Shown here: positions 54,239 to 62,992 of the stretch, piece by piece
How the letters are laid out: each line of letters begins with the position of its first letter
How positions within the stretch are numbered: the stretch's first letter is position 1
Source: Roseivirga echinicomitans
GTDB lineage: Bacteria > Bacteroidota > Bacteroidia > Cytophagales > Cyclobacteriaceae
Assembly: GCF_001592935.1 (NCBI RefSeq)
Contig: NZ_LRDB01000012.1
Location: forward strand, 62,001 to 126,000
DNA length: 64,000 bases
Reading direction: 5' to 3'
Notes under the pieces: model-generated
Told to the model about the DNA's origin: nothing
What the model saw: only the letters and a program-made list of their open reading frames with translations
Database searches by the model: none
Program-made: the position numbers and the translations under genes

Positions 54239-55852
54239 TTGATGAAGGAATTTGAAAGTAAAATAGAGCGACTAGGCTTGGATGTTTACGACAAGGTGGG
54301 TAAGCCTGTTAATGTAAATGTAGCCAGAGCTATGCTCGAATCTATGAGTATCAGGGCAATTGATGCCAAAACCGATTATGGTGTGGCTGATTTACAGGAT
54401 TTGGCCAAAATGGTTTATGCACAAATTACAAACCCCGATTTTATAGCGGCTCATCCAAGTAAATTGAAGGTCAATGATCAATTTAAGAGTGAGGTTACTT
54501 CAGCGTCAGATTACCTTCGTATCAAGACAAAATATTTCTTTTATTACTATCCATTGGGGCTTATTCTAGGGCTTCCGGTTTTTAGTCAAATCCTGACGAT
54601 TATACTTTTTGGATATTCATTATGGACCTATGTAGGCTTTAATCAACTGCAATCAACAGCCGTAGTACTTGGCGTTATTTTTGGACTGGTGGGAACAGGA
54701 GGTTTTGTTCAGGTCATTGGCCGGCAAGTGTCACATTATTGGTCTCATAATGATTTTGTGATGGCCAAAAAAAGCACCATCAAGGTGATTAAGGATGGAT
54801 TATTGTTTATGTCGGTACTCAGTGTGCTGTTCCTGGTGGTTAACTTTTTCGCCAATATTTACCCCTATCGCTTCCTGTATATTGTATATATCTACTCTTT
54901 CTCCATTGGTATTTTGTTATTAATTTCTTCAGTATTTCACCCTTTAAAACGAAGATGGATGATAACCGTGGCATTTGTTGTCGCCACAGCGCTGGCCGTC
55001 AGTTTAAAGCTTTTTACTACGATTAGTACTTATTTAACCCACTGGATAGGTATTTGGGTAGCCATTATATTATTGGTGATTTATTTGAATTATTTCTTCA
55101 ATAAGAAAGTAAAAGCGACAAAAAACGTGAGTAGGGCTACCTCTAAAACCGTGGTGATGATCTACCGTAATTATCGCTATTTTTTTTACGGTCTGTTGTC
55201 TTTCGTTTTTATTTTCATCGACCGGATTTTAGCATGGTCTACCTCTGCTGATGGCTTGTTGCCGTATGCAGTGTATTATGAAAAGAATTATGAGGTTGGC
55301 ATGGATATCGCAATTCTAATTTTCTTTCTGCTGGTAGGAGTCTTAGAATTTAGTATAGCCTCTTTTAGTACATTGAGTGATTTATTACAAAAACAGATTC
55401 CTTACAACCAGCCCGAACTCTTTAACCGTAAGTCATTGGCAACCTATTGGCAACATGTACAAATACTTTTAATCACAGGGGTAATAATGGCTGCATTGCT
55501 CTATACTGTGATATGGGTTTGGTTTGGCTATGAAAAGGCGTTTGGTCAGGTACTGAGCCCTATTAGTATTAGGGTGAGTATTTTGGGTGGTTTGGGGTAT
55601 ATTCTATTGGCTTGGGGAATGCTTAACTCGCTTTATCTGTTTACATTAAACAAGCCTACAAAACCATTAAAGGCAATTATGATTGCCTCGGTTGTAAATT
55701 TAGTAGTGGGGCTCTTTATGAGCAGACTTGTTTCTTATGAGTATAGTGTGGTAGGAATGCTGATTGGTTCAACAGTCTTCATGCTTCTGACTTTGAGGTC
55801 AGTGACAGAGTTTTTCAAAAACCTAGACTATTACTATTATGCGGCTTATTAA
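54239..55852 (+). CDS. pelG: PelG-like polysaccharide transporter with N-terminal extension
   Basis: This 537-residue protein is polytopic from residue ~99 on, with about 12 helices of the MOP-exporter type. Mid-protein motifs FIDRILAWSTSADG (~325) and YEKNYEVGMDIAIL resemble the (V/I)DK-x-LFW and YD-x-A region of PelG. PelG is normally ~456 residues. Here a soluble ~98-residue N-terminal segment (ERLGLDVYDKVGKPVNV... LQDLAKMVYAQITNPDF) precedes the first helix and matches nothing I know. It should export the PelF product across the inner membrane. It starts 11 bases after pelF and overlaps the next gene by 14 bases. Confidence 0.82.
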   Translation: MMKEFESKIERLGLDVYDKVGKPVNVNVARAMLESMSIRAIDAKTDYGVADLQDLAKMVYAQITNPDFIAAHPSKLKVNDQFKSEVTSASDYLRIKTKYFFYYYPLGLILGLPVFSQILTIILFGYSLWTYVGFNQLQSTAVVLGVIFGLVGTGGFVQVIGRQVSHYWSHNDFVMAKKSTIKVIKDGLLFMSVLSVLFLVVNFFANIYPYRFLYIVYIYSFSIGILLLISSVFHPLKRRWMITVAFVVATALAVSLKLFTTISTYLTHWIGIWVAIILLVIYLNYFFNKKVKATKNVSRATSKTVVMIYRNYRYFFYGLLSFVFIFIDRILAWSTSADGLLPYAVYYEKNYEVGMDIAILIFFLLVGVLEFSIASFSTLSDLLQKQIPYNQPELFNRKSLATYWQHVQILLITGVIMAALLYTVIWVWFGYEKAFGQVLSPISIRVSILGGLGYILLAWGMLNSLYLFTLNKPTKPLKAIMIASVVNLVVGLFMSRLVSYEYSVVGMLIGSTVFMLLTLRSVTEFFKNLDYYYYAAY

Positions 55853-56645
55853 AACTTTATCCCTTATCATGGCTATGTTCTCATTTTCGGGGCTATTCGC
55901 TCAAAAAAATCAGCAGAGTACAGTCCTTATTTGCTATGGAAAGGTTAATCCTGATCAAATCAGAGGGTATAAGTATGTGATTTTAGAGTCAGAACACTAT
56001 ACCGCCTTCGATGTAAAGTTGATTAAAGAAAACAATGAAAATGTGATTGGCTACATAAGTGTGGGGGAAGTGAGTGATGGTCGCTTTTACTATGATGAAT
56101 TAAAGGAAAGTACGCTAGGAAAGAACAAGATTTGGGAAAGTTATTACCTGAACCTTGAGGATAAAACTACTCTGGATGTATTAATCAGTTTTGTTGATAA
56201 AATGGTTGAAAAAGGATTTGATGGTCTATTTTTGGATACAGTAGATACTTTTGCAAAATGGGGTCCTTATCCCAATATGGGTGATGATTTGGTTAATTTA
56301 TTGAAGCGAATCAAGGATAAATACCCAGAAATTCACCTGATGCAGAACGCTGGGCTTTCCCTAGTTCCAAAATCGGCCAAATACATTGATTCAATTGCGA
56401 TTGAATCAGTTGCCACTAATTATTCATTCGATAATTCTGAATATCGCATGCACAGATGGGACGAGTTTTATAAAAGGGTAGAAGAACTGCAGGAGATTAG
56501 AAAGAAATATCAATTACCTGTAATTCTCATAGAATACGCAGACAGTAAAAAACTGTATCAAAAAGTAATGCAGCAAATAGCCCCATTAAAGTGGGATTAT
56601 TTTATTGGCAGTATTGGTTTACAAAGCATTCCAAAGTTTAAATAG
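55839..56645 (+). CDS. PelA-like periplasmic glycoside hydrolase (GH114-type)
   Basis: This 268-residue protein has a type I signal peptide (MRLIKTLSLIMAMFSFSGLFA). A TIM-barrel of the endo-alpha-1,4-polygalactosaminidase (MJ1477/TM1410) type follows: GYISVGEVSD (Glu77), GLFLDTVDTF (Asp133/Asp136), LMQNAGLSLV and SIAIESVATNY (Glu189). These acidic residues correspond to the active-site cleft of the PelA hydrolase domain. In canonical Pel systems this domain is fused to a deacetylase in one protein; here it stands alone. It likely trims the nascent or mature polymer in the periplasm. Confidence 0.83.
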   Translation: MRLIKTLSLIMAMFSFSGLFAQKNQQSTVLICYGKVNPDQIRGYKYVILESEHYTAFDVKLIKENNENVIGYISVGEVSDGRFYYDELKESTLGKNKIWESYYLNLEDKTTLDVLISFVDKMVEKGFDGLFLDTVDTFAKWGPYPNMGDDLVNLLKRIKDKYPEIHLMQNAGLSLVPKSAKYIDSIAIESVATNYSFDNSEYRMHRWDEFYKRVEELQEIRKKYQLPVILIEYADSKKLYQKVMQQIAPLKWDYFIGSIGLQSIPKFK

Positions 56646-56656
56646 GAATAGAGGAG

Positions 56657-58627
56657 ATGAGCATTCCATATACCGACTCTATATTTACAGGCCTCATCAG
56701 GCTGTTCCTTTGGATTTTCTTCTTGTATGCAATGAAACGGTTGTTTTTCAAGGGGAAAGGGTCCAAAAATCAAGTCAATTCCATGGCAGGAATGTGGGCT
56801 TTCTTTGTGAGTATTATCATCGTTGGAATCTTCCTTTTGGTTCAAATTAATGGGTATGACCTAATGACTTGCCTCTTCATTATGGTTATTTTTTTTGGGG
56901 TGAGGTTGGTGGGTATTCAGAATGTCCTTTCCGACTCGGCTAAGTTTAGGCGACAAAGGAAAATGATTTTATTGAACGTTCTTGAGAAGTCAGAAGATAA
57001 AGAACTCTTGATCGATACGGTGGAAGAGAAGCCAACCAAGAGGCTATCTATCAATTTTCCTTTCGTAATAATGGCCCTTACTGGTTTTGTCGCCATGGCG
57101 GTGAGGTTTTATTTACTCAAGTATGACAACTATCAACTCTCCGAATCGTGGTTTAATGAAATCGCTATTCTTAAGGGAGTTTCACAACAAAATTGGTTGA
57201 GTAATGATACCGGAGTAGTTGGACAATATGCCCTAATGACTTTCTATGAAAAAATGACGGGAATCAGTCCCGAAATCACCCTTGAATCATTCGGGATTCT
57301 TCAGGCTTTTGTTTTAAGTTTTATTATTTTCTGGTTTATGAATACGATGACGGGGTCTAAGATTACCGTTCCGTTGATGACCACCTTGAGCTTTGCTTTT
57401 TTCTTCAATTTTGTGCCTATTAACCTTTCTCAAATCACCCATGGGAAGGAAACATTAATGGCACTTACCTTAGTGTTGCCAGTCATGGTCTATATAAAGA
57501 AACCATGGCTGCTTTATGCTAGGTCTACCCGAAGCTATCGCTATAAAATTTTTGTCATTTTTACCGCCATCGCACTGATCGATGTCTATTCACTTCTTGT
57601 CCTAATCCCCCCATTTTTTTTGGTGGCTCCTTTTTTTATTAGTAAGAAACGCATGCGTTTTTACTGGCTTGCACTCAAGGCATATCTGTTGGCAACAGGT
57701 ATTGTGTTGGGGATTTATGCCTTTTATTTATATCGGGAAGGTGCAGATTTTCTTCAGTTTATTATGTCTAATCTCTTGTCGGTAACTTCCTCTACCTATA
57801 CAAGCAATATGATGCTTCCATATGATGATCTAATGAGGATTATTCAGATTGTTTCCTTGGTTGCTGTTTTGGTAATGTTTCTAATGATGAAGAAGAAGGA
57901 CAAATGGGCAAGTTTAATAGCTTTTATAGTCTATGTAAACGTCTTAATTCTAATCAGTTTTCAGGATTATCGGTATTTTGATCATGATCTGTTAAATGAG
58001 ATATTACCAGTATTTATATCTATCGTTTTGGGGATCACTTTTTATTTGATCATGTATTTATTTGTGACCAAGGTGAAAAAGGTGTTTATGCCAGAGGGCT
58101 TTGCTGTTGTGCTAATTTTCGTGCTTTTTGCCTCAGCCGCTTTCTTTGGTCAAAAGGATCTTTTTAGTAAGGAAGAACCCACTTCAAGGTTATCTAAAGA
58201 TGTAATTGCGGCCTATCAAGAAATTTCATCTGGCTTTTTACCCTATTCTTATGCGGTAGTAAATAGTAATACACTCCGACCACTCAGTACCGATTCGCAT
58301 AACTTTCTTACTTATCGAGATTTTCTTGGTGAGTATGCGGTTCGTGATTCTGTCTATTTTGCTAATAAAGAGGATAAAGAATTTTTGAGGGCCAATACCC
58401 AGTATATCATTCCAAATAGTCTACTCGTTTTTATTTATGACTTAACAAACGAAGACGATTTTATTCAGCTTGCCGTGTATTTAGACTTGACGGACGAAGT
58501 AACAGAGCGGATGGAAAAACTTAGAAGCGAAGGAAGAACGATACGGGTGTTTTTCCAGAAGGGAGACCTTACTGTGTACGAAATTGTAAACAACCCAGGG
58601 CAGGCGAAAATTAACGAATTACTATAG
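56657..58627 (+). CDS. Unrecognised polytopic membrane protein of the Pel-like locus
   Basis: This 656-residue protein has three N-terminal helices and a basic/acidic cytoplasmic linker (~95-130). A fourth helix follows, then a polar loop (SESWFNEIAILKGVSQQNWL region, ~165-200), about eight further helices and a ~130-residue soluble C-terminal part. The layout, with a large first external loop and a soluble C-terminus, resembles GT-C-fold glycosyltransferases, but no catalytic motif can be assigned. It does not look like PelD (no GAF/GGDEF segment) or PelE (no TPR). Operon position implies a structural or polymer-modifying role in the inner membrane. Confidence 0.72.
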   Translation: MSIPYTDSIFTGLIRLFLWIFFLYAMKRLFFKGKGSKNQVNSMAGMWAFFVSIIIVGIFLLVQINGYDLMTCLFIMVIFFGVRLVGIQNVLSDSAKFRRQRKMILLNVLEKSEDKELLIDTVEEKPTKRLSINFPFVIMALTGFVAMAVRFYLLKYDNYQLSESWFNEIAILKGVSQQNWLSNDTGVVGQYALMTFYEKMTGISPEITLESFGILQAFVLSFIIFWFMNTMTGSKITVPLMTTLSFAFFFNFVPINLSQITHGKETLMALTLVLPVMVYIKKPWLLYARSTRSYRYKIFVIFTAIALIDVYSLLVLIPPFFLVAPFFISKKRMRFYWLALKAYLLATGIVLGIYAFYLYREGADFLQFIMSNLLSVTSSTYTSNMMLPYDDLMRIIQIVSLVAVLVMFLMMKKKDKWASLIAFIVYVNVLILISFQDYRYFDHDLLNEILPVFISIVLGITFYLIMYLFVTKVKKVFMPEGFAVVLIFVLFASAAFFGQKDLFSKEEPTSRLSKDVIAAYQEISSGFLPYSYAVVNSNTLRPLSTDSHNFLTYRDFLGEYAVRDSVYFANKEDKEFLRANTQYIIPNSLLVFIYDLTNEDDFIQLAVYLDLTDEVTERMEKLRSEGRTIRVFFQKGDLTVYEIVNNPGQAKINELL

Positions 58628-58628
58628 T

Positions 58629-61600
58629 TTGAATTACGGAAGAAACACATATGGCCCGAAGGTATTATTGATCATAATGTTCATGATCACTCTTGTTGGA
58701 TGTGGTGACTTTAAAGAAAATAAGAAGGAGTTGGAGGAACCACCAACTGAATTTAACCCCATTATCGAGCCTTTGGTGGTATTTATCCATCTGGCAGGAA
58801 GCGAGCTTAGCGACTCTTACTCAGGCCATATTGGAAAAATTATGGACTATACAAAAATACCCTTTAAAGAGGTAAGTTTAAAGAGCTTTAATAATGCGCC
58901 TACTTTCAAATCCACTCCTAAAGTGATTTTGATTGATGGTACAGGGACCAGTCGGTTAAACGGGGAGGCAATTGATTACTTGGTTAAATTTGTCGGGCAA
59001 GGCGGCACACTTATTTTCACAAGTGTTAATGAGGACCAAAGAATGGGCTTCCTTTCAGGTTTGAAACAAGATGCCTCTTTTGCCTACGATTTGGAAGCTA
59101 AAGGCTTTGATTTTATAAAGAATGTGCTTCCAGGCCTGAGCAGTGTTAAATTATACATCAATAGGAACCATACTTCATTAGCCAAGGAAAATTTTAAACC
59201 TAATTTAAATGTACTGGCTACGGCAGTGAGTGATGATGAGCTTCCAATTATTTTTGAAAACATGGTCGGCAATGGCAAAGTTATAAACTTTAATACAACC
59301 ATCGAACTAGAGAGATCAGATAGAGGGTTGTTGTTTGCTGCGATTTTGAGTGCATTAGAAGGGGTACCTTATCCAATTGTGAATACGAGTACTATTTTTA
59401 TTGATGACTTCCCTAGTCCTACGTATGATATTAAGTCAGAGCCCATTAAATCTGAATTTGATATTTCCCAGTCTGAATATGTGACGGATGTTTGGTGGCC
59501 TGATATGCTCAAACTCTCAAAGAGGTTTGGCATTGAATACTCCGCATATCCAATTTTTAACTACAACGAAATAAAGGATTCTCCATTCCTTTTCAATGAA
59601 TGGGACTTGCAGAAAACCGTGAGAAATGGGAGGCAATTAAGTACTTCTGTTTGGATGAGTAAGGAAGTCCTTCGGAATAAATTTGAATTGGCAATTCACG
59701 GATACAACCATGAGTCATTATTGAAGGAGGTTTGGAGAGACCCAGAAAGTATAGAGTCATCATTTAGGGCGGCCAGGAAAAAATGGACAGTGGATCGACT
59801 TGGAGACTACCCTACAAGTTATGTGGCACCATCTAATTATATTGATAGCACGGGCTTGGTACACCTAAAAAGAGCTATGCCTGAGGTAGAGTTCATGAGT
59901 ACAACTTATGGAGGAGAACTTATAGAAGGAGGGGGGAGAGATTTTGATCCCGACCCATTTGAGCCTAGCCTTTTTGATTATCCAAGAATAACTAGTGGAT
60001 ATGTATTTACCGATAGAAAGGAGTATTTCCATCAGTCCCTCTATTTATACACTGGAATTTGGACACACTTTATTCACCCAGATGATGTTTTTCAGCTGCC
60101 AACTGAAAATAATAATTCAGCAGGTGAATTCGCTTATAGAAACCAAGAGAGGCTTAACTGGTATAGAAACTCAGATAATACACAAGGGATGTATTCGCGC
60201 TGGACATCCTACCTTGAGAAAGTAAAGACCATACATCCTACCACAAGATTTCTTACCGCTACGGAAGGAGGAACAATTACTAGAAACTGGAGAAATTCTG
60301 ATTATGAATATGGCAAAAGTGGGGATTTTTATTCAGTAAGAAAAAGTAGTGCCAACAACTGGAATGACAAAGAATTCTACTGGTTTGTTTTTGCCAAAGA
60401 GGAAAATGCAGAGGCTATGGAAAATGCTTTTTCAAATGTGGTAGATACCTACACCAAGACGGCTTTCTTTGGAGGAACTTTGTTCACCCTTAAAACCTCA
60501 AAACCTGAACTATTATTTGAAGATATAAAATGGAAACAAGATCCCTTGTTTGATCTATCAGAGGTGAAGGCGATAGTAACAGAAGACTACCAGAACTATG
60601 TACAAGAAAGAGCAGCCATAGCCAGTGGTTATTTGGCCGAAGATAGTGAACTAGAAATCTCAGAAGAGGAGGTTTTAGCCCAAATGACAACAGCTGAGGA
60701 CTCGGTGGCTTGGTTTGTGGCTAATGATCAGTTGGGTTTAGCAACGGACATTTTGCTAAAAGAACTAATGAGGGGAGATGTTCAAGATACCAGTATTTTC
60801 AATAAGTATGTTTTGTACAAGGGTTATCAAGATCGGTCTATGGATGTTTGGACTTTTATGGAAGAGATCTACCAAGACCGATCGAAATCTTTGGCCTTGG
60901 ATTATTTGAGTTTGTATTTAAAGAAAGAGACCTTCCCAAATGAAGAACTCACGGAAAAATGGCTCAACAGAAGAATCTTCTTCGATGCCAAAGATGAGAC
61001 CGCTATTAAAGATTACTTCACCTTCTTTTATTCAACAGAATATGTTTCTCAAGTCAAAAGGGTATTGGCTGAGCTGAATGAAAAGAATCCTACTCCAGAA
61101 AATTATGCTAGATACATTCAGTTCATAATTGATTTTGAGCTCGAGAATCTAAGTGAAGAACTGAAAGGAAAAAACCCGGAAGAGCTTCCTTTGCTTTGGC
61201 CAAAGGCCACCACAATTGCCTACACATATTCAGATGAAAGCAGGATTCAAGAAGCATTGTTATGGTCTGATTACTCAAATGAAATCCCAATGATTACAGT
61301 GTTGCAATGGTGGATTGAACTGGAGGCCTTCAATAAAATGGAAAGCGTTTATGCTGAATACATTAAGGAGCACCCAGAAGATCAAGCGGTAAAGGCATTT
61401 GTGAGCTCCGCTTGGTATGATATAGCAGAATATGAAAGGTCGGCTTTGGTGGCCAATCAATTACCAGAGGGCGATGAAAAGAAAATTGAAATTGAGAAAC
61501 GCTTTAATCCAGACGTGATTTACTTCGATGCGGATGTCCAAAAGTTTTTGATTGATCGAACCCCAGAACTTTTTAGTTCAGAAACACTTCATATCCTAAA

Positions 61601-62525
61601 GAAAGAATTGCGCTACAACGAAAACAATTCTATTGAAGTAAATACGGCCTATGTGGAGGATAACTTCAGTCAATCTGTTTGGGAGAGTGATGCTACGTTT
61701 AATCTAAGAACCGCAAAAGGAAGTCAGCATAGTTTTTCGATCACTCATGCAAGCGTGTCTGACTTGGTACTCACCGACATAGATCCGCAGAACTTGGCAC
61801 ATGAACTTTATGGTTTGCGATACCGCTATCAAACGGCTAATAACCCAGAAAAGCCATTGTTTAGTATTGGAGCAGGCTTACAGCAGGATAATTTCAACAA
61901 AATGTTCGTGGATTTGGCCGCGAGTATTTCGAAGTCAAAGGAGAATGTATTTAAGTCTTTGTCCTTTGATTTTGCGACTGTGAAAACGGGTGTGGGTATT
62001 TCGAAAGAAGTATATAAGTCTGAAATTATAGGCTATTACGAACGTGGTTCAACCAAGTTTTGGCAGTCCAGCTTTGCACTTGTGGGCAGTTACTATACCG
62101 ATGGAGGTGCGGAAGCCGCTTTGACTTCTCGTCTTTTTGCAAATTTCAAAATAGAGAATAAATCAAGGTTTTCACCTTTTGCAGAACTGTTTGTGTCTGC
62201 CGCCAATAGAAGTCAAGAGAACGGAAATCCATACTGGATGGTTGACAGTAGGCTTTACGGTGGAGGAGGTTTGGCTTGGACTTATGGAAAGGACGAACGA
62301 AAACTAAAGAGCAGGATAGAAGCTGGCTATTTCTTTGATAGCTATACTGAGGGGTTCTTAAGGGTAACAGGTAACGTATCCTTCCCAATCAAAGAATTTA
62401 CCTATGTGACCACCCAATTTGAGCTGTTCAACCAGTCACTTTACTATTCTAATGGCATTCAATTCGGCATCAAGCATTTCTTAGATCGAAAGAGAAAATA
62501 CACTTACAAGCCTAGATCTTATTAA
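58629..62525 (+). CDS. PelA-deacetylase/PelB-like fusion lipoprotein (DUF2194, helical repeats, outer-membrane barrel)
   Basis: This 1298-residue protein starts at a TTG one base after the previous stop and has lipobox LVGC (Cys25). Residues ~45-640 form a DUF2194-type module: a Rossmann-like N-part (KVILIDGTGTSRLNGEAIDYL), then a polysaccharide-deacetylase-like part with FIDDFPSP (Asp259/Asp260), AIHGYNHE (His357, His361) and WTHFIHPDD (His480/His483), a plausible metal-binding set. Residues ~680-960 are helical, TPR-like repeats. From ~1000 to the end are alternating beta strands with an aromatic end (YTYKPRSY), like an outer-membrane barrel. In Pseudomonas these functions are split between PelA and PelB. 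Confidence 0.78.
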   Translation: MNYGRNTYGPKVLLIIMFMITLVGCGDFKENKKELEEPPTEFNPIIEPLVVFIHLAGSELSDSYSGHIGKIMDYTKIPFKEVSLKSFNNAPTFKSTPKVILIDGTGTSRLNGEAIDYLVKFVGQGGTLIFTSVNEDQRMGFLSGLKQDASFAYDLEAKGFDFIKNVLPGLSSVKLYINRNHTSLAKENFKPNLNVLATAVSDDELPIIFENMVGNGKVINFNTTIELERSDRGLLFAAILSALEGVPYPIVNTSTIFIDDFPSPTYDIKSEPIKSEFDISQSEYVTDVWWPDMLKLSKRFGIEYSAYPIFNYNEIKDSPFLFNEWDLQKTVRNGRQLSTSVWMSKEVLRNKFELAIHGYNHESLLKEVWRDPESIESSFRAARKKWTVDRLGDYPTSYVAPSNYIDSTGLVHLKRAMPEVEFMSTTYGGELIEGGGRDFDPDPFEPSLFDYPRITSGYVFTDRKEYFHQSLYLYTGIWTHFIHPDDVFQLPTENNNSAGEFAYRNQERLNWYRNSDNTQGMYSRWTSYLEKVKTIHPTTRFLTATEGGTITRNWRNSDYEYGKSGDFYSVRKSSANNWNDKEFYWFVFAKEENAEAMENAFSNVVDTYTKTAFFGGTLFTLKTSKPELLFEDIKWKQDPLFDLSEVKAIVTEDYQNYVQERAAIASGYLAEDSELEISEEEVLAQMTTAEDSVAWFVANDQLGLATDILLKELMRGDVQDTSIFNKYVLYKGYQDRSMDVWTFMEEIYQDRSKSLALDYLSLYLKKETFPNEELTEKWLNRRIFFDAKDETAIKDYFTFFYSTEYVSQVKRVLAELNEKNPTPENYARYIQFIIDFELENLSEELKGKNPEELPLLWPKATTIAYTYSDESRIQEALLWSDYSNEIPMITVLQWWIELEAFNKMESVYAEYIKEHPEDQAVKAFVSSAWYDIAEYERSALVANQLPEGDEKKIEIEKRFNPDVIYFDADVQKFLIDRTPELFSSETLHILKKELRYNENNSIEVNTAYVEDNFSQSVWESDATFNLRTAKGSQHSFSITHASVSDLVLTDIDPQNLAHELYGLRYRYQTANNPEKPLFSIGAGLQQDNFNKMFVDLAASISKSKENVFKSLSFDFATVKTGVGISKEVYKSEIIGYYERGSTKFWQSSFALVGSYYTDGGAEAALTSRLFANFKIENKSRFSPFAELFVSAANRSQENGNPYWMVDSRLYGGGGLAWTYGKDERKLKSRIEAGYFFDSYTEGFLRVTGNVSFPIKEFTYVTTQFELFNQSLYYSNGIQFGIKHFLDRKRKYTYKPRSY

Positions 62526-62546
62526 CCAATTCATTTCCTTTCCTGA

Positions 62547-62562
62547 CTCCGAGACTTCGGAG
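62547..62562 (+). terminator. Weak hairpin after the Pel-like operon
   Basis: CTCCGA-N4-TCGGAG lies 22 bases after the stop of the fusion gene, within a broader imperfect TTTCC...GGAA pairing. There is no T-run after it, so it may be a Rho-dependent or processing site. Confidence 0.3.
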
Positions 62563-62624
62563 GAAGGATCTAAGCTATTTTGAGTCTCGTCACGCGCTTA
62601 TTTGTTTTACAAAAATAGATGTTA

Positions 62625-62656
62625 TAGATTTGATCTATGTTTGTAGATTAAATCTA
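62625..62656. promoter_or_regulatory. Double palindromic operator for the PadR gene
   Basis: Two 13-bp palindromes of the form TAGAT-N3-ATCTA stand at 62625-62637 (N3 = TTG) and 62644-62656 (N3 = TAA), with centres 19 bp apart. Between them TATGTTTG (62636-62643) fits the TAnnTTTG -7 box. The pair ends six bases before the PadR ATG, an arrangement suited to self-repression by a dimeric winged-helix regulator. Confidence 0.65.
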
Positions 62657-62662
62657 AGTCAT

Positions 62663-62992
62663 ATGAAGGGCGATAACATTGGTGAACTAGAAGAGATTGT
62701 ACTGCTACTCGTAGGAGTGCTATACGAAGACGCTTACGGGGTTTCTGTTTTGAAAGAAATGAAAGAGCAGATCGGACGTGAAGTCAACATCAGCGCCATT
62801 CATGCGGTTTTGAATCGCTTAGAAGAGAAAGGGCTGCTCACTTCTGATATGGGAGGGGCGTCACAAGTTCGGGGCGGGAGAAGAAAACGCTACTATACAC
62901 TTACATCAACAGGTCGTGCCGTTTTGGATCAGGTCAAATCCATGCGCGACAAACTCTACAATCAATTACCTGCACTCAATTTTTCAGCATGA
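62663..62992 (+). CDS. PadR family transcriptional regulator
   Basis: This 109-residue protein starts at the ATG at 62663 (MKGDNIGELEEIVLLLVGVL); an upstream ATG at 62630 would place the operator inside the gene. The winged-helix core is visible: AYGVSVLKEMKEQIGREVNI, ISAIHAVLNRLEEKGLL and RGGRRKRYYTLTSTGRAVL, the signature wing and helix of PadR. It controls the adjacent FtsX-type permease: ATGA overlap with the next gene makes them translationally coupled, and the two palindromes upstream suggest autoregulation. The inducing signal is unknown. Confidence 0.9.
   Translation: MKGDNIGELEEIVLLLVGVLYEDAYGVSVLKEMKEQIGREVNISAIHAVLNRLEEKGLLTSDMGGASQVRGGRRKRYYTLTSTGRAVLDQVKSMRDKLYNQLPALNFSA

Noticed and set aside
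45438-62525. The two glycan regions considered as one horizontally acquired island
   Set aside because: pyc, a housekeeping gene, separates them, no integrase, IS or tRNA boundary is visible, and base composition does not obviously change.
62630-62662. 11-residue upstream extension of the PadR regulator
   Set aside because: It would run through the second palindrome and the -7 box; the ATG at 62663 gives the usual PadR N-terminus.
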